From: Archangium primigenium
GTDB taxonomy: Bacteria > Myxococcota > Myxococcia > Myxococcales > Myxococcaceae
DNA: 64,000 bases
Reading direction: 5' to 3'
Assembly (NCBI RefSeq): GCF_016904885.1
Contig: NZ_JADWYI010000001.1
Coordinates: 1,922,001 to 1,986,000, forward strand
The notes under the pieces were generated by a model. The model made no database searches. It was not told where the DNA came from and saw only the letters and a list, made by a program, of their open reading frames with translations. Positions 56,841-64,000 of this stretch are shown here, piece after piece. The position numbers and the translations under genes are program-made. Position 1 is the stretch's first letter, and each line of letters opens with the position of its first letter.

Positions 56841-57440
56841 ATGGCCGGTGCCGCGAGTCTGATGATGGGGGTGTGGCTGGCCACGGCGGGCGCGCCGGTG
56901 GTGGACGCGACCGAGGTGGTGAAGGACCTGGTGGTGGACATGCGCTACGCCACGCCGGACAACTTCCTCAAGCAGAAGGTGTACCCGGACGACGCGCGCT
57001 GTCTGCTGTTGCCGGAGACGGCCGAGCGCCTGAAGAAGGCGGCGGACACGCTGCGCGGCCAGGGCTACCGGCTCAAGGTGTATGACTGCTACCGGCCCAT
57101 CGCGGTGCAGTGGCAGATGTGGAAGATCTTGCCCAAGCCCGGCTACGTGGCGAACCCGAAGAAGGGCGGCAACCACAACCGGGGCGCGGCGGTGGACCTG
57201 ACGCTGGTGACACTGGAGGGTCAGGAGGTGGAGATGCCCACGGCCTTCGACTCCTTCGAGCGCTCGGCGCACCACTCCTATCCGGGTGGGACGAAGGCCT
57301 CGCGTGAGCACCGGGAGATCCTGCTCAAGGCGATGGAGGGCGCGGGCTTCAAGCGCAACCCCATGGAGTGGTGGCACTACGATCTGCCGGGCGCCACGAA
57401 GTTGCCCGTGCTGGACGTGCCCTTCACGAAGTCCCCATGA
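56841..57440 (+). CDS. D-Ala-D-Ala dipeptidase (VanX/DdpX family, M15D)
   Basis: A 199-residue exported enzyme with a weak signal peptide at the N terminus. Zinc ligands and catalytic residues are visible as GGNHNRGAAVDLTL (SxHxxGxAxD-type) and EWWHYDLPG (ExxH); FSRSHHSYP-like and YDCYRP segments are also family features. It cleaves D-Ala-D-Ala, recycling or editing cell-wall peptide. Its TGA overlaps the ATG of the toxin gene by 4 bases. Linkage to vancomycin resistance genes is not seen, so a cell-wall recycling or effector role is more likely. Confidence 0.85.
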   Translation: MAGAASLMMGVWLATAGAPVVDATEVVKDLVVDMRYATPDNFLKQKVYPDDARCLLLPETAERLKKAADTLRGQGYRLKVYDCYRPIAVQWQMWKILPKPGYVANPKKGGNHNRGAAVDLTLVTLEGQEVEMPTAFDSFERSAHHSYPGGTKASREHREILLKAMEGAGFKRNPMEWWHYDLPGATKLPVLDVPFTKSP

Positions 57441-58744
57441 GCTTCCAGGGGTGGGGCGGATGGCTGCTGCTCGTCCTCTTCCTCCACTCCGCCTGCACTC
57501 CGCGCGTCGTTCAAGAGGCTCCGGCGCGGGAGCGGCGTTACAGTTTCCGGGCGGAACCTGTCTCCTCACCCATGGGCGCGGACGCGGTCCGGGTGAGCGC
57601 GACGGAACTCGACGCGGCTCTGGCCGAGCTGGTCCTCGGCATTCCGCTTCAGGTCGTCGCGCCGACGCCTCGTCTTTCCGTTCGCCGGGTGCTGGCGCGG
57701 ACGGCCTCATCGCTCACGGGCGAGTCGTGGCGGACTCCGCTGGCGAGGTCCTACGGGCTCCACTGCGAGCGAAGCGGCACGCCTGGCGATTGCCTGGGGT
57801 TGTTCGAGGACGGGCCGGGCCTGGATGGCGGGGACAAGCGAGACCTCGCCCTGGCGCTCTCCGTGGGGACGGCGTTGGAGTCCCTGGACGCGGAGGTGCG
57901 TGCCACGTTCTCCGCGACACGGCTCTCCCTGGTGGTGGGCATCACCCTCGCGGGTTACCTGGCGTTGCTCGTGGCCCCGGAGCCTATCTCCAAGGGCGTG
58001 GCCTCCGCGCTCGCCCTGCTCATGTGGGGCTATCTGGGTTGGGAGTTCCTCGACCTGATCCAGGCGTACCTCCAGCTCTGGGAAGAGTCGGCGGAGGCGA
58101 GCACCTTCGAGGAGTTGCGCACGGCGGGAGACCGGTTCGGACGGGTCATCGGGCCCAACAGCATGCGCATCCTCCTGCTGTTGGGCACGGCGGCGATCGG
58201 GGAGACCGCGGCCCTCGTCTCCAAGGCTCCGACGTTGCCGGGCTTCGGCACTGCCGCGGCGAGGCTCGAGTCCCAGACGGGCATCTCGGATGTCCTCGTG
58301 GCCATTCAAGAGGCCGACACGGTCCAGATCGCGGTCGCCGAGGGCACCTTCAGCGCTGTACTGCCAGCGAACGCCATGGCCATGGTGTTGCGTGGTTCAT
58401 CTTCGTCGCCGAGGCTCCAGGTGCACCACATCGCCACCGTGGAGAACGAGACGTCCACCGCGCGAGGCGGGCCATGGACTCCGGCGTTCAGGAAGATGTT
58501 CGACAAGGCGGGCATGTCGATGGATGACCCCGCCAACAAGGTCAAGCTCTCTGGGCATTACGGACCTCACCCCAGGAGGTATCACGAAATCGTCTTCAAG
58601 CTCTTGGAGGAGAAGACATACAAATGCGCAAGCCAGCAGGCGTGCGCTTTGGCCTTGAGGCAAGGCCTGCGCGAGCTGGCCGAGGAGATCTCCACCCAAG
58701 GGAGCAGGCTCTACGACTTGTTGACCCGTGGGGCTCGTCCATAG
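57437..58744 (+). CDS. SitA5-like polymorphic lipoprotein toxin with AHH-type nuclease domain
   Basis: A 435-residue lipoprotein (HSAC, Cys20). After a ~140-residue N-terminal region come two hydrophobic segments (about 164-182 and 186-205), then a linker, and a C-terminal nuclease-like domain: LQVHHIATVENET (His330-His331), GGPWTPAFRKMFDKAGM, DDPANKV and GHYGPHPRRYH (373-383). This is the pattern of the AHH/HNH-type toxin family and of SitA5 toxins in myxobacteria, which are exchanged between cells as outer-membrane lipoproteins. Its stop overlaps the ribosome site of the next gene, the probable immunity gene. Toxicity is inferred from family. Confidence 0.8.
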   Translation: MSFQGWGGWLLLVLFLHSACTPRVVQEAPARERRYSFRAEPVSSPMGADAVRVSATELDAALAELVLGIPLQVVAPTPRLSVRRVLARTASSLTGESWRTPLARSYGLHCERSGTPGDCLGLFEDGPGLDGGDKRDLALALSVGTALESLDAEVRATFSATRLSLVVGITLAGYLALLVAPEPISKGVASALALLMWGYLGWEFLDLIQAYLQLWEESAEASTFEELRTAGDRFGRVIGPNSMRILLLLGTAAIGETAALVSKAPTLPGFGTAAARLESQTGISDVLVAIQEADTVQIAVAEGTFSAVLPANAMAMVLRGSSSSPRLQVHHIATVENETSTARGGPWTPAFRKMFDKAGMSMDDPANKVKLSGHYGPHPRRYHEIVFKLLEEKTYKCASQQACALALRQGLRELAEEISTQGSRLYDLLTRGARP

Positions 58745-58753
58745 GAGCTGTGC

Positions 58754-60001
58754 GTGGCGGAAAAATTCTTTGGTGTGTTCGAAGATGTCTATGTCCCGGG
58801 ACGATGGCATCTGGACGAACCCTTGGACTCGACAGGGCGTGCGGTCGAGATCAACCTGTTTAGAAACAGCACGCCCTCACACGTCGAGGAAACGCTTCGA
58901 GTTCCTCTCTACGTTCCGGGAGAAGCCCTCGACTTCTCCTTCGTGGCGGGGACCTCGGTGCCCGTCGTTCATTCCAGGGTCGCGGCCGTGCTGAGGGAGT
59001 TGGCTCCCCATGACGTGGAGCTTGTTCCCGCGCGGATCGATGGGCAGAGCGACCTGTATTTCTTTCTCAACATCACCCGGGTCGTGAAGTGCATCGATGA
59101 CGCGGCCTCCGACGAGGTTCGTTACGTCACGCCCGAACATGAGCTGCCAGAGCAGCTCGGCGAGTACCGGTCCGTCATCGGCATGCGCATCGATCCCTCG
59201 AAAGTGGGTGATGCACAGGTCTTCCGCACCTGGGGCTGGACGGTCAGCATCATCGTCTCCGAGACCATCAAGGAGGCGCTGGAGCGTCTGGGCGTCACCG
59301 GCATGAGCTTCACGGAGGTGACCGGTCCCAGCGACATCAGTCCGGAGGCGCGCGAGCGGAGTCGCCAGCTGCGAGAACTCCTGGAGACCGCCGCCGCCGC
59401 TCGAGACGCCGCCTGGCGCACCCTGGGCGTCTTGGATGCGGACGTCTTCATGCCCATCGCCGTGGGAGGCGCCTGGCCTGGTCATCGGCAGCTCTGGCGG
59501 GTCATCCGGCGTGACGCGGGCCGCACGCTGCTCGTCAGCCATGGGCTCTCGGATGCGTTCATCGATACCCTGACGCCCTCCGTGGGCTTCGGGCTGGAAC
59601 TCGCCCTGGAAGTGGATGCGGCGGTGAAGGACATCACCCAGGGCTGGCCCCTGGTCCTCCTGGAGCGCGTGGCGGACGAGGTGGCCGAGCACCCGCACGT
59701 GCGCGAGGGCATCCTCGCGGGGTTCTTCTCCATGGAGGTGGCCGGCAAGGGCCTGCCCAAGGCCTTCCTGACGTCCGAGGGCCGTGTGGCCGTCCTCCTG
59801 GGGCTCTCCGCGCCCTCCGTGCCCGAGGCTTTCTCCACGCCCTACGGCCGGGTGCGGCTCGTGACCGTCAAGGTGCTCCTGCCGGCGGAGCTGGCGTACG
59901 TGCTGGCCCATGGCGCGGAGGGGCACGCCGAGCTGGCCCGGCGCTTCTCCAAGAATGGCGAGGTGCTCCTGTCCCGGACGCGGCGGCGCGCCGTGGTGTA
60001 G
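58754..60001 (+). CDS. Probable SitI-type immunity protein (Imm11-like plus SUFU-like domains)
   Basis: A 415-residue cytoplasmic protein starting at GTG, with AGGAG overlapping the toxin stop. Residues about 1-190 match the Imm11/DUF1629 immunity family (FEDVYVPGRWHLDEP, DVELVPARIDGQSDLYFFLNITRVVKCID, GEYRSVIGMRIDPSKV, FRTWGWTVSIIVSETIKEAL). From about 195 to the end a second domain resembles bacterial suppressor-of-fused (SUFU) immunity domains (WPLVLLERVADEVAEHPHVREG, VRLVTVKVLLPAELAYVLAHG). Its place directly after the toxin gene makes it the natural antidote; two different immunity modules in one protein is unusual. The SUFU call is the weaker half. Confidence 0.76.
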   Translation: MAEKFFGVFEDVYVPGRWHLDEPLDSTGRAVEINLFRNSTPSHVEETLRVPLYVPGEALDFSFVAGTSVPVVHSRVAAVLRELAPHDVELVPARIDGQSDLYFFLNITRVVKCIDDAASDEVRYVTPEHELPEQLGEYRSVIGMRIDPSKVGDAQVFRTWGWTVSIIVSETIKEALERLGVTGMSFTEVTGPSDISPEARERSRQLRELLETAAAARDAAWRTLGVLDADVFMPIAVGGAWPGHRQLWRVIRRDAGRTLLVSHGLSDAFIDTLTPSVGFGLELALEVDAAVKDITQGWPLVLLERVADEVAEHPHVREGILAGFFSMEVAGKGLPKAFLTSEGRVAVLLGLSAPSVPEAFSTPYGRVRLVTVKVLLPAELAYVLAHGAEGHAELARRFSKNGEVLLSRTRRRAVV

Positions 60002-60007
60002 CGCCGC

Positions 60008-61213
60008 TCACAGGGTCGCGTTGAGCTCCAGCACGGGCAGCTTGGGCGACATCACGTCCGGGTACTTGATGCCCGCGCCCGTGTTGAGCAGGAGCACGCG
60101 CTGGCCCGCGTTCAGCCAGCCGTCGCGCAGCAGCAGGCGCGCGGCACCCACCAGCGCGGCGCCCTCGGGGCAGATGAAGGCCCCCTCCTGGCGGCTGATG
60201 CGCTCCAGGCCCCACAGCGTGTCGGCGTCCGGCACCGCCACGCAGGTGCCTCCCGTCTCCCGCACCGCCTGGAGCACCAGGAAGTCCCCGAGCGCCTTGG
60301 GCACCCGGATGCCTTGCGCCACCGTGCTCGCGCCCTCCCACTTCTCCGAGACGTCCTTGCCCTCGCGGAATGCCTTCACGATGGGCTGGCACCCCTCGGC
60401 CTGCACCGCCACGAGCTTGGGGAAGCGCACGCCCTCCGGCAGCCAGCCCAGCTCCCGCATCTCCAGGAGCGCCTTGTAGATGCCGATGATGCCCACGCCG
60501 CCACCGGTGGGGTACAGGATGACGTCCGGCAGGCTCCAGCCGAGCTGCTCGGCGATCTCGTAGCCCATCGTCTTCTTGCCCTCGATCCGGTAGGGCTCCT
60601 TGAGCGTGGCGGCCTCGAACCAGCCGTGCGCCTTGGCCGAGCGCGAGACGATGGCGCCCGCGTCGGTGATCTGCCCCCGCACCATGTACGCCTGGGCCCC
60701 CACCGCCGAGGCCTCCAGCACGCTCATGGCGGGCGCGTCCGTGGGCATCACCAGGGTGACGGAGATGCCCGCGCGGGCTCCGTAGCTCGCCCAGGCCCCG
60801 CCCGCGTTGCCGTTGGTGGGCATGGCGAGCGCGGTGATGCCCAATTCCTTCGCCCGGCTCACCCCCGTGGCGGCGCCGCGCGCCTTGAAGGACGCGGTGG
60901 GGTTGAGCCCCTCGTCCTTGAGCCACAGGTCCGGCAGACCCAGCTCCGCGCCCAGCCGGGGCAGGGGAAAGAGCGGCGTCATGCCCTCGCCGAGCGTCAC
61001 CAGGTTCCGATCGTCGCGCAGCGGCAACAGCTCGCGGTAGCGCCACAGCGAGGCCACGCGGCCGGCCAGGTCCGAGGGCCGCACGGCGCGCGCCACGGCC
61101 TTCAAGTCATAGCGCACGAGCAGCGGGCCGCCACAGACGCACAGGTTCTGCACCCGGTCCGCGTCATGGGTCTGCTGGCAGCGGGCGCACTCCAGATGGG
61201 ACAGGAAGGACAT
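60008..61213 (-). CDS. thrC: Threonine synthase
   Basis: A 401-residue PLP enzyme converting O-phosphohomoserine to threonine. The N-terminal zinc-ribbon-like piece CARCQQTHDADRVQNLCVCGG is found in the bacterial short type of threonine synthase. The PLP lysine is in NPTASFKARGAATG, with MPTNGNAGGAWASYG and YPTGGGVGIIGIYKAL (phosphate loop). The start at 61213 is chosen; the open frame extends to 61369 without support. It converges with the immunity gene, 6 bases apart. A few other PLP fold-type II activities cannot be excluded. Confidence 0.9.
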   Translation of the reverse strand: MSFLSHLECARCQQTHDADRVQNLCVCGGPLLVRYDLKAVARAVRPSDLAGRVASLWRYRELLPLRDDRNLVTLGEGMTPLFPLPRLGAELGLPDLWLKDEGLNPTASFKARGAATGVSRAKELGITALAMPTNGNAGGAWASYGARAGISVTLVMPTDAPAMSVLEASAVGAQAYMVRGQITDAGAIVSRSAKAHGWFEAATLKEPYRIEGKKTMGYEIAEQLGWSLPDVILYPTGGGVGIIGIYKALLEMRELGWLPEGVRFPKLVAVQAEGCQPIVKAFREGKDVSEKWEGASTVAQGIRVPKALGDFLVLQAVRETGGTCVAVPDADTLWGLERISRQEGAFICPEGAALVGAARLLLRDGWLNAGQRVLLLNTGAGIKYPDVMSPKLPVLELNATL

Positions 61214-61224
61214 GGTGCGCTGTC

Positions 61225-62046
61225 TTATCTGGGTCCGGCGCGGATCTCGAAGTCCGAGGAGAAGGTCTCCCCCGGGGCCACGTGCACGAGGCCCTCGCCC
61301 GAGCGCAGCGCGCCGCCCGGAGCCGTCCAGGGCTCCACGCAGACGAAGTCCCGGCCCCGCAGCGTCCACACGACGAGCGTCTTGAACGACGAACTCCAGG
61401 ACAGCTCCACCGGGCGCAGGCCCGGGCCCCGCGAGAGCGTGGTGCGTGTCCCGGAGGGGTCCAGCACGTGCAGGTCCACCTCGGCGCCGGTGAGGTCCAG
61501 GCCCGTGTAGGGCACCGGGGCCTGTGCCTGGTTGTCCCAGGCGCGCGTGGCCGTGGTGTCCAGGCGCGTGATGGCCTTGTTCGCCTGGGGCACGTGGAAG
61601 TACGGGTGGTAGCCCAGGTGCAGGGGCATGGGCCGCGTGTCGCGGTTCTCGGCGGCGAACGTGAGGCGCAGCGCCTCGCCGGTGAGCGTCAGGGTGAGGC
61701 GGGCCTCGAAGTCCCAGGGGTACTCGGGCCGCGTCTTCTCGGAGGCCACGAGCGCGAGCACCGCCCGGTGCTTCTCGTGGGTGCGCACCTCCCAGGGCAG
61801 GTCTCGCGCGAAGCCATGCCGACGCATGGCCACGTCGCGGCCCTCCACGGGGTAGGTGCCGCCGGGGATGACGCCCGCGGCGGGGAAGAGCACGGGAATG
61901 CCCCCGCGCACGTTCTTCGTGGGGTCCGCGAGCGTGCTCGCGTCGAGGTAGAGCAGGGGCTCGCCGCCGACGTCGAAGCGACTGACGAGCGCTCCCCGCT
62001 CGGGCACGAGCTCCACCACGCTGTCGCCATCCGTGAGCACCACCAT
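61225..62046 (-). CDS. Aldose 1-epimerase-like (galactose mutarotase-fold) protein
   Basis: A 273-residue beta-sandwich protein of the galactose mutarotase/D-hexose-6-phosphate mutarotase family. Typical segments: VRGGIPVLFPAAG, RHGFARDLPWEV (with a conserved His), LHLGYHPYFHVPQ (active-site His) and VCVEPWTAPGGAL (Glu). The start ATG at 62046 has a near-perfect AGGAGGTG ribosome site 7 bases away; the GTG at 62055 falls inside that site. It would interconvert sugar anomers. It is separated from thrC by 11 bases and may be co-transcribed. Confidence 0.83.
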   Translation of the reverse strand: MVVLTDGDSVVELVPERGALVSRFDVGGEPLLYLDASTLADPTKNVRGGIPVLFPAAGVIPGGTYPVEGRDVAMRRHGFARDLPWEVRTHEKHRAVLALVASEKTRPEYPWDFEARLTLTLTGEALRLTFAAENRDTRPMPLHLGYHPYFHVPQANKAITRLDTTATRAWDNQAQAPVPYTGLDLTGAEVDLHVLDPSGTRTTLSRGPGLRPVELSWSSSFKTLVVWTLRGRDFVCVEPWTAPGGALRSGEGLVHVAPGETFSSDFEIRAGPR

Positions 62047-62110
62047 GTCATCCACCTCCTGGGCCGGGCGCGTGTCCTAGCCCAGGCGTGGACCGGGTTT
62101 CACGGCCTTC

Positions 62111-62893
62111 TCACTGGAGCGCGGACCACACGTCGGGCGGCAGACGGTCCGTCGAGAGGAACACCTCGGCGCAGCCGGAGCGGCCCTGGGCCATGGCCTC
62201 GCGCCGGTGGAAGGCGTCCAGCGTGGGGGCCACCGCCCGCGAGCCGCCGAACTGGAAGTCCACCTGGGTGCGGTAGTGGTTGCAGCCGGCGACCTTGCGC
62301 GGCAGCTCCGCGGTGACGTTCACGGCCAGGGGCTTGAGGCCCGAGGGCACGGAGTCATCCGGCTCGGCATGGGGCTGGCGCACGGCGTAGGGCGTGTCGC
62401 GGTACCACAGCGTCCGGCCCGGCTCGAGGCCCAGTGAGGGCAGGGCCCGCACCAGCTGGACATGGTCCACGTGGCTGCCCAGCGCCTGCGGCACGAAGAC
62501 GAGGTCCGGCCGCAGCTCCTTCATCAGCGGGGCGAGCATGTCCACCAGGGGGCCCTCGATGGCGTCCTCCCGGCGCGGCGGCGTGAAGAGCGTCTCCCGG
62601 ACATAACCCCGGTGGGGGGCCTCGGGCAGGTCCCCCCACACCAGCCGGTCCACGCCCATGAGCGTCGCGAAGTCCCGATCCTCCTCCCGGCGCAGCGCCA
62701 TGTAGTCCACCTCCGGGGCGATGCCCTTGGACGTCTGGCACTCCAGGGCGAAGCCGGTGGGGTGGGGCACCGAGCGGGTGAAGCAGGTGACGAGCGCCAC
62801 CGTCCACCCCTGGTCCTTGAGACGGGCGAGCGTGCCTCCACAGGAGAAGGCCACGTCGTCCAGGTGCGGCGAGAGGAAGAGGGCGGTGCTCAT
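62111..62893 (-). CDS. PIG-L family N-acetylglucosamine-type deacetylase
   Basis: A 260-residue PIG-L/LmbE enzyme: SPHLDDVAFSCGG near the N terminus (HxDD zinc motif) and PQALGSHVDHVQLVRAL (HxxH) later. Family members deacetylate N-acetylglucosaminyl or similar sugar conjugates. The start at 62893 overlaps the glycosyltransferase stop by 4 bases, so the pair is one operon. Acting after a GT4, it may deacetylate the sugar the transferase adds, as in mycothiol- or bacillithiol-like pathways, though the substrate could also be a polysaccharide precursor. Confidence 0.85.
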   Translation of the reverse strand: MSTALFLSPHLDDVAFSCGGTLARLKDQGWTVALVTCFTRSVPHPTGFALECQTSKGIAPEVDYMALRREEDRDFATLMGVDRLVWGDLPEAPHRGYVRETLFTPPRREDAIEGPLVDMLAPLMKELRPDLVFVPQALGSHVDHVQLVRALPSLGLEPGRTLWYRDTPYAVRQPHAEPDDSVPSGLKPLAVNVTAELPRKVAGCNHYRTQVDFQFGGSRAVAPTLDAFHRREAMAQGRSGCAEVFLSTDRLPPDVWSALQ

Positions 62894-64000
62894 AGCAGGT
62901 GCGGCGCGCTCCGGAAGCGGCAGGAAGGATCGGCCTTCTCCGCGGTGGTCTGGGGATCGTAGAGGCCCGTCCACCCCGTGTCCGGACGGGTGCCGGTCAG
63001 GTCCGCGTAGACGTCCTGGATCTGACGGCCCACGGCCTGCCAGGAGTACAGCTCGCGCACTTCCTTGAGCGCCTGGCGCGCGAGGCGCTCGCGCAGCGCG
63101 GGCTCGTCCAGCATCCGGGCGATGGCGTCGGCCAGGGCGTCCGCGTCCTTGGGCGGCACGAGCAGCGCGTCGCGTCCGTCCTCCAGGCAGTCCACCACGC
63201 CCACCGCCCGCGTGGACACGATGGGCAGGCCCGTGGCCATGGCCTCCAGGATGGTGTTGGAGAAGCCCTCCGAGTACGTGGGCGACACGAAGAGGTCTCC
63301 CCGGCGGTAGATCTCGGGCGCGTGCTCGTAGTCGGAGTAGCCGGGCATCTCCACGCGGCCCCCGAGGCCCAGCTCGCCCACGCTGGCGCGCACCGCCTCC
63401 ACGTCCGGACCGATGCCCGAGACGATGAGCTTGAGGTCGCGGCCGGAGGCCACGAGCTTCTTCATCGCGTGCATCATCTCCATCACGCCTTTCCGGGCGT
63501 CCACGCGGCCGTGGTACAGCAGCACGGGCGTGGGGCTCAGGGCGCCAATCGCCGACTCGTCGCGCGGGTGGAAGCGCCGGGTGTCGGTGGCGCCGGGGAC
63601 GATGGTGAAGCGGTCCATGCCCGTGCCGTGGTGGCCCTTCACCTCCTCGGCGAAGGACTGGCTGCCGATGAGCAGCGCGCCCGAGTGGCCGAGCACCGCC
63701 AGCATGGCCTGCTTGTGGGTGGCGCAGCAGGTGCCCACCCAGTGGCCGTCACCGCCCTGGATGGAGACCACGTTGGGCAGTCCCAGCCGCCGGCTCGCCT
63801 CCAGCGCCGCCAGGCCGCACGGATAGCCGTACTGGGCGTGGATGAGATCGAAGGGCCGCAGGCGGTGCTCGCGCTCGATGATGGCGACCATGTCCTCCAC
63901 GTCCTGCTCGAAGCTGGCGGGCAGGCCGTCGTTGACGCGCTGCTCGCCCAGTGCCTCGCGACCGAGCACCTTGGCGCCGTTCACCTCGGGCGGAGGGCCC
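62890..64000 (-). CDS. Family 4 glycosyltransferase (5' end beyond the window)
   Basis: At least 369 residues, with the frame open to the window edge, so the true start is outside. It is a GT-B fold GT4 enzyme: FDLIHAQYGYPCGLAALEA in the N-terminal half, LLYHGRVDARKGVMEMMHAM, YRRGDLFVSPTYSEGFSNTILEAMATGLP (the EX7E region) and VVDCLEDGRDALLVPP near the C-terminal side. It transfers a sugar from a nucleotide donor to an unknown acceptor. It is translationally coupled to the PIG-L gene by an ATGA overlap. Confidence 0.86.
   Translation of the reverse strand, partial: GPPPEVNGAKVLGREALGEQRVNDGLPASFEQDVEDMVAIIEREHRLRPFDLIHAQYGYPCGLAALEASRRLGLPNVVSIQGGDGHWVGTCCATHKQAMLAVLGHSGALLIGSQSFAEEVKGHHGTGMDRFTIVPGATDTRRFHPRDESAIGALSPTPVLLYHGRVDARKGVMEMMHAMKKLVASGRDLKLIVSGIGPDVEAVRASVGELGLGGRVEMPGYSDYEHAPEIYRRGDLFVSPTYSEGFSNTILEAMATGLPIVSTRAVGVVDCLEDGRDALLVPPKDADALADAIARMLDEPALRERLARQALKEVRELYSWQAVGRQIQDVYADLTGTRPDTGWTGLYDPQTTAEKADPSCRFRSAPHLL

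Overview
The window is very GC-rich, almost fully coding DNA, with many lipoproteins, a MYXO-CTERM-type sorting tail, a Ser/Thr kinase fused to a cyclase-like domain, a multi-thousand-residue TPR protein and a SitA-type lipoprotein toxin. Together these point to a myxobacterium, most likely of the Cystobacterineae (Archangium/Cystobacter-like). No rRNA, tRNA, CRISPR array or insertion sequence was recognised. No gap between genes exceeds about 260 bases.

Layout. 1-7.5 kb: end of fumC, a secreted GH88 hydrolase, a CPCC protein, clpP, a lipoprotein, a proline-iminopeptidase-like hydrolase and a 5'-nucleotidase lipoprotein. 7.56-10.65 kb: a visibly lower-GC island with a two-gene minus-strand operon, a Ski2-like helicase core followed by a protein that carries the missing helicase C-terminal domains plus a PD-(D/E)XK nuclease. 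It has its own terminator and an upstream palindrome. This is the best candidate for an undescribed (defence-like) system. 10.8-23.3 kb: housekeeping and envelope genes, including an M48 peptidase, acyl-CoA ligase, PLD/cardiolipin synthase, endonuclease III and argC-argB with overlapping ends. 23.4-30.5 kb: a 1797-residue polytopic membrane protein and its secreted neighbour. 30.5-32.6 kb: RedB-like thioredoxin-fold protein coupled to a membrane-sensor chemotaxis receptor.

32.6-42.4 kb is a metal-flavoured region: an HTTM membrane protein and an imelysin lipoprotein form a minus-strand operon, divergent from a delta-60 repeat lipoprotein and a TonB-dependent receptor. A Fur-box-like site lies between the divergent genes. 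Next come an MbnP-like copper lipoprotein and an MbnH-like di-heme peroxidase. 42.4-56 kb: an NlpC/P60 lipoprotein, the kinase/cyclase-like fusion, the 3181-residue TPR protein and a lipoprotein.

56.1-60.0 kb: queC, a D-Ala-D-Ala dipeptidase, then a lipoprotein with a C-terminal HH-type nuclease domain (SitA5-like polymorphic toxin) followed by its probable immunity protein, all tightly packed on the plus strand. 60.0-64.0 kb: minus-strand threonine synthase, an aldose-epimerase-like protein, a PIG-L deacetylase and a GT4 glycosyltransferase that runs off the window. All assignments come from reading translated sequence and motifs; no database search was run.
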